Position numbers and translations under genes: made by a program. The notes beneath the pieces are model-generated. The model worked only from the letters and a program-made list of their open reading frames with translations, was not told the origin of the DNA and searched no databases. 64,000 nucleotides of DNA from Xestospongia bergquistia (lineage: Eukaryota; Porifera; Demospongiae; Haplosclerida; Petrosiidae). The stretch lies in contig OZ014425.1 in the NCBI GenBank assembly GCA_963965975.1, positions 1,439,501 to 1,503,500 on the forward strand. Reading direction: 5' to 3'. Below, piece after piece: positions 34,715-49,200 of the stretch (positions are counted from its first letter, which is position 1; each line of letters opens with the position of its first letter).

Positions 34715-35875
34715 ATTTGTTTCTTGTCTATTAGTATATCGTACACTTTCATAAACAATTAATTGATCATAATTTAAATATGTTATTCAAGTTATTATCT
34801 AAACCTATCTATTGAGTGAATGGAGAATATTATAGTTTTTGGTGAGTACCAAAACTAGGTAGTGGTTTCTGAGTTATTAGTTTAAATATTGTTTTTTAAA
34901 GTTTATATTCCCCTCGTCAATTCATTGGAGACACCTCCCCAATTTTATGTAAGTATGTCTTCAACACAGTACATAACATCATCCTAACTTTGACATTTTC
35001 TGACTAAGAGGAGCATTAGTCGAACAAACAATAAAATTAGTATCTATTGTGTGTACTTCACCAGTTATGACATGTTTTATGGTTCAATAACTTGCTATTA
35101 TATTACATTAAAGTACTGAACCCTTATTACTTACTATTTCTAAGGAAACTTGAACCCATCAATTTTTACAGTTGCTTGATTACAGCAGCTGTTGTTAATA
35201 TGATTTATATCCTAATAATAATAGTTTATATTATATCATATAATTAATTGCATTTTTTAGCTATTTAGATGAGCCACAATCTATGTCATAAGTCACATCG
35301 CACTATTTACTACCAAGGACACTGATATAATATTATTACTACATATACATATATATGGCTTTATACTTTAGTGTATTATTTAACTCCTAACTGTACTATA
35401 CAGGAAACCTCAATTAGCTAGGGTAGTTCCCAAAGGTTCTCTGTCCTAGAATGGTTTAATGCTAATTGTCAAATTTAATAGATTTTTATGAAAAATGTGT
35501 ATGATAAATTATTCAACTACTTTGTAAAAAGGATTTAAAAGGATAAACAATTAATAATAAGTAATTGATCATGTTTATATAATTTTATGTAAATAACAAA
35601 ATACAAGACACAAAAAATGTGTATTTAATTATAATTAATATACTTAATAAGTTTTAACAACAACAAACTATTAATATAGAATAAAAACATCAAAACTATA
35701 TTATTAAAAGTACTTCTACAATCTGAGTGCAATAACAGCAGCTGCAATATATCTGTATTATGTATCGTCTGTAGAGATAGTTAATGTTAACTTGGGTAGA
35801 ACTGCAATAGTATGGTATATAAAATATGAGAGTGTGATTGTAAGACTGTCTAGTTTTAGATTAACGATACGCTTG
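34715..35875. other. Intergenic region between convergent STRIP and Pax genes
   Basis: About 1.16 kb of AT-rich sequence holding the two 3' UTRs. No repeat array, RNA gene or open frame with recognisable content is seen. Confidence 0.5.
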
Positions 35876-38529
35876 TTAGCACGTGTAAGCAGGGAATGTC
35901 TGTGACCATCCAGACGATGGAGGACTGGGATTAGAAGGGGGAGGAGTTAAAGAAGCACCTAAAGGAGAATAGAGGTTCAATATCATCACGGTGATAAACT
36001 GTTTGGTCATGCAAGTTGGACCATAAAACATGTATAGTTCACATATCTTACCATATGTTCCTGGGACAGGAGATGTACTGTCTGGGCGCATTGAATAAGA
36101 CGAGGAGTTAAGGGCAAGGCCATGATGATGATGAGTAGAAGGAGGTGGGTGTGGTAGGGAATTGAAGGTTTGGATTGTAACATTTGGTGTAATTACGCAA
36201 ACTGGGGAACCTCTTGACACAGCATGACCACTCTGAGAAAAGATGGAACCTAAAAAGTTGAACAATACTTATATAAACAATGGACAGATAAATGAATAGA
36301 TGGATAGACAGATGGATGGATAGATGCACTTACCTGTTGGAGGAAAAGTATAATTAATGTGTGACAAGTGGTCGGGTTGCTGGAGGGATAGGGGATGGTT
36401 GGGAACAGGCGTTGAAGAGGGCATGGCAGCTGAACTAGAGAAGGCTGATGAAAAATGACTTGGTGTCGTCGTGGCAACAGACCAACTAGAGGTGGCAGCA
36501 GCCAAAATTTGCCGACGTTCAGCAAACCATGCCTATAACAAAAAGAAGAGATATTTAAAATACTATCAGTAAAATCAACATAGTTTTAAATAGTATATAT
36601 GAGTAATTGGTAGCAGCTGACTTTACTTCAAAAGGAATCTAGGTACACTACCATAACATTAATGATCCTTCAAGGCAAAGCTACGAAATATAGACACCAC
36701 GTCAGAATGTCCTGAGTCACGGTTAGATAGCGCCTGGTATGTTTTGTTGTGTATAACTGCCTTCATTGAATTACTAAGAGTAGACAATCCACCTGCCTGA
36801 TGGATTGGTTAATGAACCGTAGAGGATTTTGCCTGGAATGGCAGTCAATGTCCTGTCAATGCCTCCACTCCTACACTGTTATACTCCAGCTCCCACTATC
36901 TCTTAACTATGCGCTCCATTTTAATACTATATGTGTGGTTTGAGTATAATGACACTACATACTAATGGGATGGTAGACGTCAATTTTTCCAAGAGGTAAA
37001 GCAAACAGAGTATTATTGACACTCTACGGTTCATGTATCTTTGAACAACAATTGATTAGTGCGTTATATTGTAACATCATGCATATTTTATTGCATTCTA
37101 AATAGCTTGCTAGTAATAAAGTCATTTAATGGTTAATACTCACGAACAAACAAATCTACAAGTTTATTTGCAATAATGGTAACACTAACAAGACATAACA
37201 AGCTGTCTCACTTTCAAAATGAAGGGCAAGTAAATCAATTCATTTGTATTCCATTTAAGACAAGTCTCTGTGTTCACATTTTTTCACAAGCAATTTTGCA
37301 TTTGCTTAAATACGCTAATGTGAAGTTAATATGAGATGCTTCATTCAATAAGTTTGACTAATGTTCTATTCTAAAGAATATAGCGCGAGTTTCCTAGAAA
37401 TATAGTACCTATCTTCTCAGTGTTAATATCTGTTGTCTTTAAAAATAAGGTTTGTGCAATTTAGGCTATGGTTTATCTTGTGGTGTGATAGTCAGTCTTG
37501 CATACTTTTATATTAAAAAACAACTATTAATTTATACATGTTTTTGAAGCTACTGGTAGTACGAGTAATACAATCTTCCGTTACTGAGTTATGCTACTCT
37601 TTCTTATCCTGATGATGGAATGCATAACACATTATCTCTCAATACATCACTAATGTTTGTGGTATATATATTGACAGATGGTTGCATTCAGTTGCTAAGC
37701 AGTTGCCCTGAGGAGGAGCCTAATTTCCGAGACAACCTGAGATTGATTAAACTGCTAAACGACCTGAAAATTTGCATCCTGTTGTCAGGGAGGTTGCTAG
37801 ACGACCTAATGTTTCTTCATCTGTGTACTGTATTTAAGTTTTAATTATTCCCTTGTAAAATATAGGACAAAACTCTACCACAACTACTACCTAGCTCTAA
37901 ATCTTGTAACGTTAGCTAATCCCCAACAAAAATTGGTCATGCAGAACGTGTCTAATTTGAGACAGCTGCACCATTAAGAAAAACATGACACCTAAAACAT
38001 TAAAGAATCAAGACATACAAGGTCAATTAAATGGACAAAAAGGGAGCAGCCTGCATCTTGGCCTGTAACGGGTCGTGCACTTTGGTGTTATGGAAAGACA
38101 ACTAATGGTACGTGACGATGAACATGAATGCTCTTGTACCCATAGTGTTTTTCTTCCTGTTGCTGTATTCTTATGGCCTTGCTTGTTATGGACGATTGAG
38201 CTCAAACTCATAAGTTATCAGATGTGTCAGCTGCTTTTCTTTTGCAGCTAACTTGTGCACCTACATAGTCTTCTATACATGTACAATTAAGAGCTTGTAA
38301 TTGTATTTTAATATCTTGGTTCAATGATCCAGACAAGCAATGGTCACTCCTCACACACACTTAAGTTAAACTTTATCATACCTCAATGGTAGCCTCTTGC
38401 ACCTCTAGTTGATGTGCTAAATCTTTGACTGTAGGTCGGTCTGGATAATGGCAGACAGCAAAAGACTGCTCAAGTTGAAGTTGATAGTTGTTTAAAAGAG
38501 GTGTCTCTGATTTGATCAAAGTATCTAAA

Positions 38530-38564
<35 letters not shown>

Positions 38565-41176
38565 AAGAGAGAGTCATATCAAGCGCACAATTTAAATGTT
38601 CCACAAGAAAGCATTTAAATACAAAGATGGAGCCTCGTGTATCAACTATTTTCAATAAACACAGGCTCACATGTTATTCTCTTGACATTACAATACAATC
38701 AAAACCCTTCATTAATTCACTATCAACACATTTTAAACCTGAATGGTTTCATGGTTTTATAATTGAATAGAGAGACATAATTGAGATAAAGATGCGTGGA
38801 TGACTGCCTTCTGAGACCATGTGATAAACAAACAGGAACATTATTACAACATTTCATGGCTAATTTATACTCTAAATATTTCATGCTTAATTTACGACAT
38901 GCATACGTGTGCTTTTCAATAGTAACAGAACTTAGCTTGGTGTGTGTGTGTGTGTGTTAACTCCTCCAGTTCTAATAATGTTATGAGAATCTGGAGTGAT
39001 AATTTTCCAACTGACTAAGGCTGAGGTATGTCGAGTTTATCCCACATCACGTACTAATGTTACGCTATGGACTATATAGTAAGTCACTTTGCCCTCACAA
39101 GGGCTATGATCACACACAATGCTTGTTATTGAACCGGAAGATTAGTGAATATTATGATATTAATAGAACAGGCAATGTATGACCAGTCCATCTGTTTGTC
39201 TATCAGTCTGTGTGAGGTATATAATCAATTTATCATCAAGGAAGCCATTCCTTTGGGTTTGTTATAATCGGACGTGCAGCAGTGATGATCTTTTTATGTA
39301 AATTTGATGTATTTGTCTCGTCACATACTCTTATCATGTTTTAAATACACTTGACAAAGCTTTGAACCATGAGTAAACATAACGATACATATAACCAATA
39401 TCATTATCGTGATAGACAGAGTGACATGCTCTATATAACTTGTTGTATGCTTCTCCTCTCAAACTTGTAGTGAATGTAAATTTGTGTATGTGTTCAAAGC
39501 ACGTTACTTGTATGGAATTACAATTTACACTCAATTGGATTACACATTACATATAGCTGAAGTTACATGGATGATTAACTTACCCTTGACTTCAATGTTG
39601 CTTATTGGCAATGTAGTAACACTGCTATTGCTTGGCCCAGGAGAGGATGAATTCGAGTGAGCAGATGGAGAGGTAGAGAATATAGGATGATGGGTGACTT
39701 CTTCTGGCTCCCCACGAGACATCATTGCAGCTTTGTCAATGTTGGACGAAGGCATATTAGGGGATGGATTATCAGGTATATCAACCGAGGCTGTTCTGGT
39801 ACATTGCAGCTGGTGATGATAGCTGGGACTAGGCTCCTAGACAAAGAAGGACATTGTAATTAATGGACCACAAATTACAATGACATCATTGACTAACCTG
39901 ACATTCAGCAATAGTTGATCCAGGAGTTATGGAAGGGATAACACCTGATGCTCCGAAAGAGTTGGCAGACGAAATAGGAGGTACTGTCGGATACACAAAG
40001 TACGTTTGTGGTTGGAAGGAAGATGTTGGTACACTAGCAGATTGTTGACTAGTTGTGGGAAAAACTGCAAAAAGTTTATTTGTTGGATCCAGAGGTAGAT
40101 TGTGTTCTAGGTGGTTCTGACCTGGATAGCAACTGCTCTCAGCTGATGGGAAAGTCTGGGAGCCACGAGAAGTACCAGAAAACCCAGTAAAGAAAGGTTG
40201 TTGGGGAAGGTTGTGTCCATAATGTGATGGTAGTAAGCCCACTCCTGGATTGCTATGAATGAATGTTTCAGGTGTACCTTGAAGAGTTTGCAAAATGGAA
40301 AAATGGCCAAGAGCAGCTTTTTCTTGAAAATGTTTTTGTCGTTGTTGAGCTCGTGTTCGAACGATACGATTTATAGAACTAACAGAAGGGACGTTAACTT
40401 TTGTGCACACACCTTCTGTTAAGAGACGATCTCTAATTTCCCATGCAAAAATGCTAGGATTTTCACGTTTATAGTCTTCAATCTTATTGACAACTTTAGG
40501 AGTTGCAACTTTTGGCTTGCTACCTCCAATAATTCCAGGCTTTACCGATCCAGTTTCGTAAAATCTATAATTACAGATTGATTTGTTAAATGATATTATA
40601 CAAATGATGTCATCGTACTAGTGCAGTGTGTCGCCATTTTGACACAATATTTACTCTTGTATTTTCACAAGAGCAAAGCTCTTGTTGCAAAAAAGCCTTC
40701 ATGAATATAATTATAAGAATATGAATATAATTAAAGATATCGTTAGCCTTCTGAGTTTACATTATACCATATCAATTAACAAGAAATGCTCATTTCTATG
40801 GGTTGCAAAACAATACATATTGACAAGAATAAAGCATTAAAATGTTTAAAATGTCTCTATTGTACAAAGAATATAATCTATGTACCAATAAAACTACGTA
40901 ATTACATGGGCCATCAAGTTATATTTGTAAATAAACTCAATCATAACAAGTTAAAAATTATCATTACAGCAATATTCTTGCTAAAGCTTACCTTCCTAGA
41001 ATTTTACTAACGCATCCATGTGATACTCGTAGTTGGCGACTGATGTCGCAAGGACGGACACCGTTTTGAGCCAATTCCACTATCTTTCTTCGTATCATAT
41101 CTGGCAATGGACGTCCGTTTACAAAGACTCCTCCAAGTTGATTCACTCCACCTTGACCAGCAGATCCTTTCGCCAT
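35876..41176 (-). CDS. Pax transcription factor, PaxB/Pax2/5/8-like, with degenerate homeodomain
   Basis: DNA-binding developmental regulator of about 570 residues. Exons (approximate): 40993-41176, 39898-40564, 39582-39836, 38402-38526, 36334-36533, 36051-36250, 35876-35959. Exon 1 starts [16 protein letters not shown] and has the PAI half of the paired domain ([42 protein letters not shown]). Exon 2 gives [18 protein letters not shown] and the RED half ([20 protein letters not shown]). [10 protein letters not shown] after it may be a relic octapeptide. Exon 4 and the start of exon 5 form a homeodomain-like fold: [42 protein letters not shown]. The basic N-terminal arm is missing and WFxNRR reads WFAERR, so invariant Asn51 is Glu. 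A Ser/Pro-rich tail follows. An upstream Met at 41227 is also in frame. Confidence 0.93.
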
Positions 41177-41990
41177 GATTGTCGTATTAGTCTTGAAAGT
41201 AATTGTTGCTTCAATAGAACTGTACATGTGGAGACGAAAATGTTACATTGAGTTGTAATGCTGCATAGAGCACTAGACTTAAGTCTACTTGTGGGAGTAC
41301 AAAACAAACAAGAAAAAACAAACTCTATAGTTGGAATCCTTTTGAAAGAGAAGCCCAGCTCTATAACTATTTCTTCCAAGCGTGTACGTAGTACATATAT
41401 ATATATATATAGATATATACTATATGGAATTGCGCAGTATGTTCAGTTGCAAATTAGGAGCTAGGATAATCCATTCTACTCACTTACTTGCAAGGTTGGC
41501 TGCACGTCACTGGAGATGCAAGAAGTTCGATCGAAGTCAGTCAAAATACAGCTCCTAAAATATGCTTGACTGCTCTCAAGGGACTGTGCAACAGCTCATA
41601 AAGCAGTAGTCAACCCACGTGTAATAGCGTACATAACTAATCTAACCACTATGGAATGTTAAATATTAATTTACTGCAGTACGTCCTCGCCCCATTACAG
41701 TAAAGAGTTAAAAATTGCCGCTGGTTTAACCACTGAAAAATATCGTACGTTAATTCACATTCTGAGTAGGCAAAGAAAGAAAAGAAAATCAATTAAAACA
41801 CAAAAACATCATACATTACAGATGAAACAAATAATGATATAAAATAGAAAATTCAATGAACGTAATGAAAGGTACAAAAAAAGATTGCAATATCTTATTC
41901 TATGGGTTTAACAACACATTTATTTAAACATAAAAGATAATTATGTAAATACTGATTGGTGAAGGAAAAAGGACAATTACTAATAACCCA
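41177..41990. other. Region between Pax 5' end and activin-receptor 3' end
   Basis: Holds the Pax promoter and 5' UTR on the minus strand (near 41180-41600) and the 3' UTR of the receptor gene is expected just left of its own stop, inside the next gene's side. A short (TA)n run is at 41397-41411. No gene is seen. Confidence 0.4.
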
Positions 41991-43538
41991 TCACAAAGAT
42001 GTCTCAGTCAAATTTTCATCAACTTGATGAGTACTGTTACTTGTTAGATTGTTCAGATTTTGTTCAGTAGAATTTTTTGGTCTTCTGTGACGTTCTAATG
42101 AGTTGTCAACACTTGTACTGTAAAAGGAAGGAGGTGTGGTGTAAAGTACATCCAAACTAGATAATTCTGTTGGACGATTAGAACGGTGTGGACTAAATTC
42201 CAAAGAATTGTTTAACGGATAAGGAAGGTCTTCCATATCAAGACCTGGTCGATGAGGTGAAGACGATACTGAAGGGGGGTATGGTGGTGGATAAGACCCC
42301 AGTGAAAAATTTGGCCCCCGGGGTTTGAGATCTGTGGGTGACATAGTTATACTTGGACTATAGCTGGATGTTGGCGTGGGAGGCAGGGGTGTATTAAAAG
42401 TTAGGGAGTCTGAATGTGGAAGAATGGTGCCAACACTTTGGTGAGTTCCCAGTGATAAAAACCCAGATTCCTTACTAGGACGATTTGTTAGGTTGGTAGG
42501 TGGGTCAACAAACCGATGGAATTGACCTAAACGGGCCTCAATAAGATGAGCAGTCGGTCGAGCTTCAGCATCTGGGTCCCAGCTCTCATTGATAGTATCA
42601 ACTACTATATCATAATCCTAGCAATATAGAAATCAATAAAATGATCATTATTACATCATAATATAACCTGTTATTATTAAGACTACACTTTACATCCTCT
42701 TTTTAGTATGCATAATACAGAACTCATTAGGATTTTATAAATAGCAGGTAGGGAACAGCTGCCTATTATATACTGTCAGCAATATTTTGCAACCATCTAT
42801 CACAATACATAATAATAGCACAAATGGTGACATAAGTGTTCCGAAAAGATTGTATAATATCTATTGGGAAATCTTAACAATGATCCTCTTGATAAGTTCC
42901 AAGATATACTTACTAGAATATAGTGTCGATTATGAGTTCTATCATAGCCACTTGGTATGAGAAACTAAGTAACTTCAGTTAGTTTAAACAATAATAATTA
43001 AAGTCAAAGTTTCAAGACATGGTAACTCATAAATTATAACAGCAATTACATCAAGTGAACAATTAATATTTTGTAAGCACTTTTTCTACTTAAAAAGTAT
43101 TAAAAAATTCTTCTATAAAATAGGCCAACAGTTCCATTTAAAAAGACAACACAGATACCACCTAACAGAACCACATTATTGACTGACTAACTACATGCTT
43201 AATGCAGCTGTCATATGATACAGTTACTAGCCATATCTACATTACCATTCTCAAGGAGGTGTTATATAATCATGTGATACCAGTCTGAAGGAACTCATTC
43301 GATACAGTTATTATGGTCATGTTTGCTAATGGTCCTATGTGGTTGTTATGTAATCTCCTTAAAATGTCAACAACAGTTACTATATAGAAGTGGAACCATA
43401 CCTGGTTTAGGAGAAACCCTTGAGGGATTGCAGGCCTCTTTCTTTCATCAGCTACTACTTGTTTCATCTCATCAATGGAAGGATTAGGTGAAACCATCCC
43501 ATCGAATGGCGGATAATACTCACTGACAGGACCTAGGG

Positions 43539-43585
<47 letters not shown>

Positions 43586-43592
43586 TAAAAAT

Positions 43593-43635
<43 letters not shown>

Positions 43636-43642
43636 TAAAAAT

Positions 43643-43716
<74 letters not shown>

Positions 43717-45329
43717 TATATACTGCCTTTAATAAAATCTGTCAATTCATTGTTTACAGCCTTCATGTTTGTCTCTGACACCATTTCTATGCCACTTAAT
43801 TTATTAAATACACCATGCAAAGTTTTGATAATTCACAGATATTTTAATTCCATGCCACATTAACCAGTAACAAAGGCCAAGGCAGTACCATAACATCAAC
43901 CCAGAAATTCAAATCAACAATGAGCATGAGTACTAGCATAGTATGCACGAGTGCATTTCATAACACATAACTTAGGCTTCTAAGAGCTTGGAGGCCGGAC
44001 TAAACATACTCCTTCTAAAGCCACAATGTTGTCTCTGCCACTTGGTAGCTCCAGCCACTTTCCCCTTTCTCTCTCTCTCCCACTATAAGAACCTACTGTC
44101 ATCTTTACCACACAGTTTATCTACCCAGCCATCTGTGACCTCCTTACACAAATGCACTCTATCTGTACATACTAACCACCTTTTCAAATATACATTAAAC
44201 TACTACACTTATTTTAAATCTATTAACCTCACAGATCCATTAATGATAAAAGGTACAATGAATGTCAAAGGAGTGAAAATGATTCATTGATTTCAAACTT
44301 TGATACCTCTTTATTGTGGCCAGAACAGACTGCATGAAAGGTGAAGCCAACTTTTAAACCGTTGCTATGGAAACTACAGTGTACTTGAGGAAGAGGGGGA
44401 GAGAGAGAGAGGGAGGGCCAATTTATTTAACAGCTGTTTGCTTGAATCATAGGGGCTTCAGTATGTGTGTATATGATAGGATAAAGGGTCCATTATCTCT
44501 ACTACTAGACTATTAGAAGTCTACTAAAACTATTAAAATATAAGAGCCATGAAAACAGAAAATAACTATCTCCTAAAAATGATACTATATTTATGGACAC
44601 TTCACTATTAAGAAATAGTTTTAATATATTATAAAGAAATAGTTTTAATATATTGTGGTAATACTTTATATTAAGGCACCTCTAAAATATGGTAAAGATA
44701 ATTTACAAGCATCAGAACGAATTAAAAAATGGTTATTTGCTTAGTATGAGGTTAGTGGTGGTGGTGTTATCTGTAATTAATAAAAATAAAACACAATATG
44801 TGCACAAAGCTGTGACCATGTTGTGAGTACATTCTTTACTAATTAATAGTATGAAGTTATGCAACACAAAGCTGATCAAAACAAATGTATATGTAATATT
44901 ATATATGTGTATGTATATGTGTGATAAAGGAATACTTGGTGACATATGTCTTGACTAATATGGTTCTGTTTTGTGTTTTTGGTTGAAGAGTTTGTGAGCA
45001 TTAGTCTGTGAGAGATAAACTAATAAAAATACTACATATCAAGTTATACAAGCAACTTATAACATATCCACGCTACACCATTTCTTCTAAACATTAAATA
45101 TAATTATATCATTTTATAAACAATGTCAGTGTAAAACACTTCAATTGCTAACACTTAAAATAATTATAAGATTATGTCATTATTTCATCATTTACTAACA
45201 TGATTTATGTTATGTGCAGGAACTTCAGGTCATAAAGTCATTTATAATTTAAAAAGTCAATTAATTACATTATATATAATTATAAATGAAGACTTAAAAT
45301 GCTCTTTACACCAGACATGTACTTTATCC

Positions 45330-45367
<38 letters not shown>

Positions 45368-46226
45368 TGCACCATATCCTTTCTAATAATAACAATTGTA
45401 TCTCTAATAAATTACATTATCAATCCTTCTTCCCCAAACTAGGAAACAATAATAACCAAATGCACAATAAAAATTTTATTGTCACCTGTAAACCTCAGAT
45501 TGACCTGGCATTTCCCAGACTATTATTTCCCAGGCTATTTCCTCAATCAATGGGTTGGTCTGGAGTGTAACTAATGGCACCATAATGATTATGAAGCATG
45601 CGATCTTAACCTTTGACTTCCTTATAAGGGAGTAAGGGGACACAAGTTCATACTTATGACAACTTTCTGAAAAGTACTTAATAACTACTTACAGTTTCAA
45701 TGACATCATTTAATAACCACTAGTACAAGTGTGTCACACAAAAAGAAAACATTTTTAAGAGATTAAGGCTGTAAACTGACCACACGAAACCTTAGTAACA
45801 TTCCCAGCACATGCAAGTTAGATTTGGTGTTATACTATTGGAGGTTAGTCAATAATGTGACCAAAAGCTTTTATTGGTGGTCTAGAAGCCTACAAATATA
45901 ATAGCATTGTCAATTAGAGTTGTTTATTTTCTATCAAATTTTAGATTACAAAGGCTTTAGCAGGCTTCATTTTTGCAATGACATGTGCCTTTTTTTGAAA
46001 TGAGAGTAAATATAGAATTTGAAACATCTATCATCTTATCTCTTGATCAAGGTGGAAAAATTATCTAATGAACTAATTATGTGACAAGAAAGGAATGTTC
46101 CAATTCTTAACAATCTCTCCTCCAAATTAACCAACAGCTGATGATACTTGATGGACCATGAAAGTCTAGATCTACTCCCCCTTTGACTCTAACTCCCACT
46201 ATGAGGAAATTACATGCACATGCGCA

Positions 46227-46266
<40 letters not shown>

Positions 46267-49200
46267 ATCGTGCATTTAAGAGTTCTCTGAACCTCTCATA
46301 CATAAAAGTATATTTAGCAAATGAAGTCCTTAATATCAAAGTCATTATTGTTTTCGAACAAAAAAAACTAAGAAAAGTGGCAAAGAAAATTATTGAGTCC
46401 TTAAATAAAAATATTTCTCATATCTGATAATTACTATAGTTACATTGATACACTTACTACATATAAGATATTATAGAAAATATCTGTTCAATACAAATGC
46501 TAGACCTTTTTATATTATAATGATTTAATAAATCAAAGTTGTCTACTAAAAATGTGTCATCAACCATTAAAGCAAGGCTACCATCTTATAAACAAAAGGT
46601 TCCTACTTGCAACCACGACAGGGTATGTAAGTCTCCTAGGTTCAATTCCCAGCTAAACCAGTTTTTTTCCTCTGATTTTATGCTTCAATACCAAAATACA
46701 CTAATGGTTATCTTGAAATTTGGATGTAAAACTTACACAAGTCTAAGGAGACTTATGACAGAATCCAATTGTCTAAATATTGTATTAACTACAACTATAT
46801 TTACTCAAGTGAGTCATTATTTAATCCACTTAAATGTCTCATTGACTGAATCCAATGAAGTGCAGGAACTAGGTATATCACGTACATACTCAGAGAAGAC
46901 CTTGATAGATGGGACCCACTCATCAGCCATATGTTTATGAGTACAATGAGACTAAACCAAGAGGAAGTCAGCCTTGTGTAATGACAGGATCAAAAATAGA
47001 TTATAGATTATGGTCACTCAAGTAAATCATTATATAAGTACTTAATGCCTCACTGTCTGAATACCTAACATACATATGTGCTCTACAGGAACTAAGGTGT
47101 ACCACATACACTCTCAAAGGAGATTTTCCCACAGTTATGATATCACAAGGAATCCATTCATGTAACATATGTTTTATGAGTACACAGAGACTACACCAAG
47201 GTTTGTGTGTGATGATTACAAGATAAGGAGAGTTGTCATAGTGCCATGGTGGTAAGATCTGGTGTCTTCAAATTTCAAATACAAAGGTCACCACAATCTT
47301 TGCAAACTACCACTATAGGATAGCCACTACAAAAATTTAGAGACAATCTTAGCAACTACAGATGTCTCAAGTCAAACTTTATAAGGTTTCCCATTTGAAG
47401 ATAAACAACCAATAACATTTAGAAATAATTTGAAGTGTTTTGCAAATGCATACCTTGCTGTTGCCATATTAGGAATAAATGAGTTATTCTAAAAATAACT
47501 TATACAAATTAAATCATTAAAACAATTACTATAAATAGAACAGTGTTCAAACTAGTTTACTGTCTCTTCATACAAACCCACCCACCCACTCTAATTACCT
47601 TTTATAGCTACTCTTGAGTCAAACCTCAAACTCAATTACTTGTACATATAATTACCCTCCAACTTTACCAAGACTTTTCCAAAGAATTGATGAGGGAGGA
47701 GCTAGACTTATTGCTAACGAAACAAAAAACACCAAATCATTTCCCAAAGGTAATTCAAAGGACAAGATATATTATCGGACTAAACCAACAACATTGTATA
47801 TAGTTGTCTAAAGTCTTAATCTTTTTTATCTGGATCAATACCTCCTTATAAGGCAAGCTACAAAGCTAATTCAAAATTAATTGAATTCCTCACATTCTTG
47901 TGGTTCTTTGGGTAGTACTTGTAAGTGGTACTGACCATCCTGTACACAACTACACAACAAATCATACCAGTATACAGAACCAGTTTCAGTAGCAAATTAT
48001 ACCACTTACTGCAAACATCTAAGTATGATTTTATTAATAATGTATGATCTCTTAGTATACTAATAATTTCCTGAGCACAAACCACAAACGTTTGTATATC
48101 CAAAGGCTCAAAACAATTTGGTCATTGTTTGATAAACCACGACACTTAACAGATACTTCTCTTATGAGGTATCCACAAAGCACCTTTAAAGTGTGTAGAT
48201 TACTTTAATGACTTGATACAAAATGGATACTTTTTATATTTCTTTAAATATAATAACATTACAAGTATTGTGATTGACATCAGCATGAACATGGTAACCT
48301 ACACCCTAATTTATCAGTATAGGAGTGTCAATGACAATTGTCACATGATCAAATCAACACAACCACTCCCATCTGTATAGGAGTGTCAATGATAATGATC
48401 ACATGATCGAATCAACACAACCACTCCCATCTGTATAGGAGCGTCAATGATAATGATCACATGATCGAATCAACACAACCACTCCCATCTGTTTAGGAGT
48501 GTCAACAATACAATAAGCATGTTTATACTAACAGTTCCAAAGTCCCTATTACTCCTACAAACCTCTCCTCCTTAATTGCTCAACCACAAAACAAATGTAC
48601 CTCATCATCAATTAAAAAGGGGAAAACCTCATCTTAAATTCTTTCTGAAGTCTTCTGTGTACTCAGAAGAAAAGATTAGTAATTATGGCATTACTAGTGT
48701 GTGGTCAGGTGATCTAATATAATCTTATAATTTGTGTATTCATTGTAATGGTTAGACAATAAAATACCAATTAGTCATATAATCTAATAAACAGATTGTG
48801 TCGGTGAGTCTCAGGGAGTGGTCATTAACAAACATTTCACTGTCTCCTGTAATTATTCCTTTTTTTCTTCCTTTTTATTTAATTTTGTTTTTTATTTAAA
48901 AATCTGTATGTTAGGTAACCTTCGTATTCATGACCACCTGTAACCTACTCTGTTTTCATATATTTTTTACACTCCTATTATTGACCAGTGGTTTGTGTAA
49001 TGTCAAATATGATGACAATATGATAATGGAGCCGTGTCATCAACAAACATGGGCATTGACTCACAGCTCTGTAAGTCATATTGAAGCTCTTTGTAAAGTT
49101 TTTAAGATGTTCTGTACTGATTCATTGTTGCGGGATGTTTTATTTGTTTATAAACATTTTTGTAGCAACTGCAGAATGCACATGACATCATGTAACATTG

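Larger units (their letters stand above)
43715..48929. other. Large kinase-domain intron with repeats and no clear gene
   Basis: Most of a 5.9-kb intron of the activin receptor-like gene (about 43533-49484). It holds an (AAT)n run, a (CA)n run, a diverged duplication at 46.8-47.2 kb and a 58-bp tandem repeat. Open frames such as 43988-44290 and 46539-46940 on the plus strand have no signal, domain or codon pattern that supports a gene. Confidence 0.55.

Noticed and set aside
37620..37844. 74-residue plus-strand frame in Pax intron
   Set aside because: No domain, signal or conservation clue; within an intron of a well-supported gene.
46539..46940. 133-residue plus-strand frame
   Set aside because: Runs through an old diverged repeat; composition is not protein-like.
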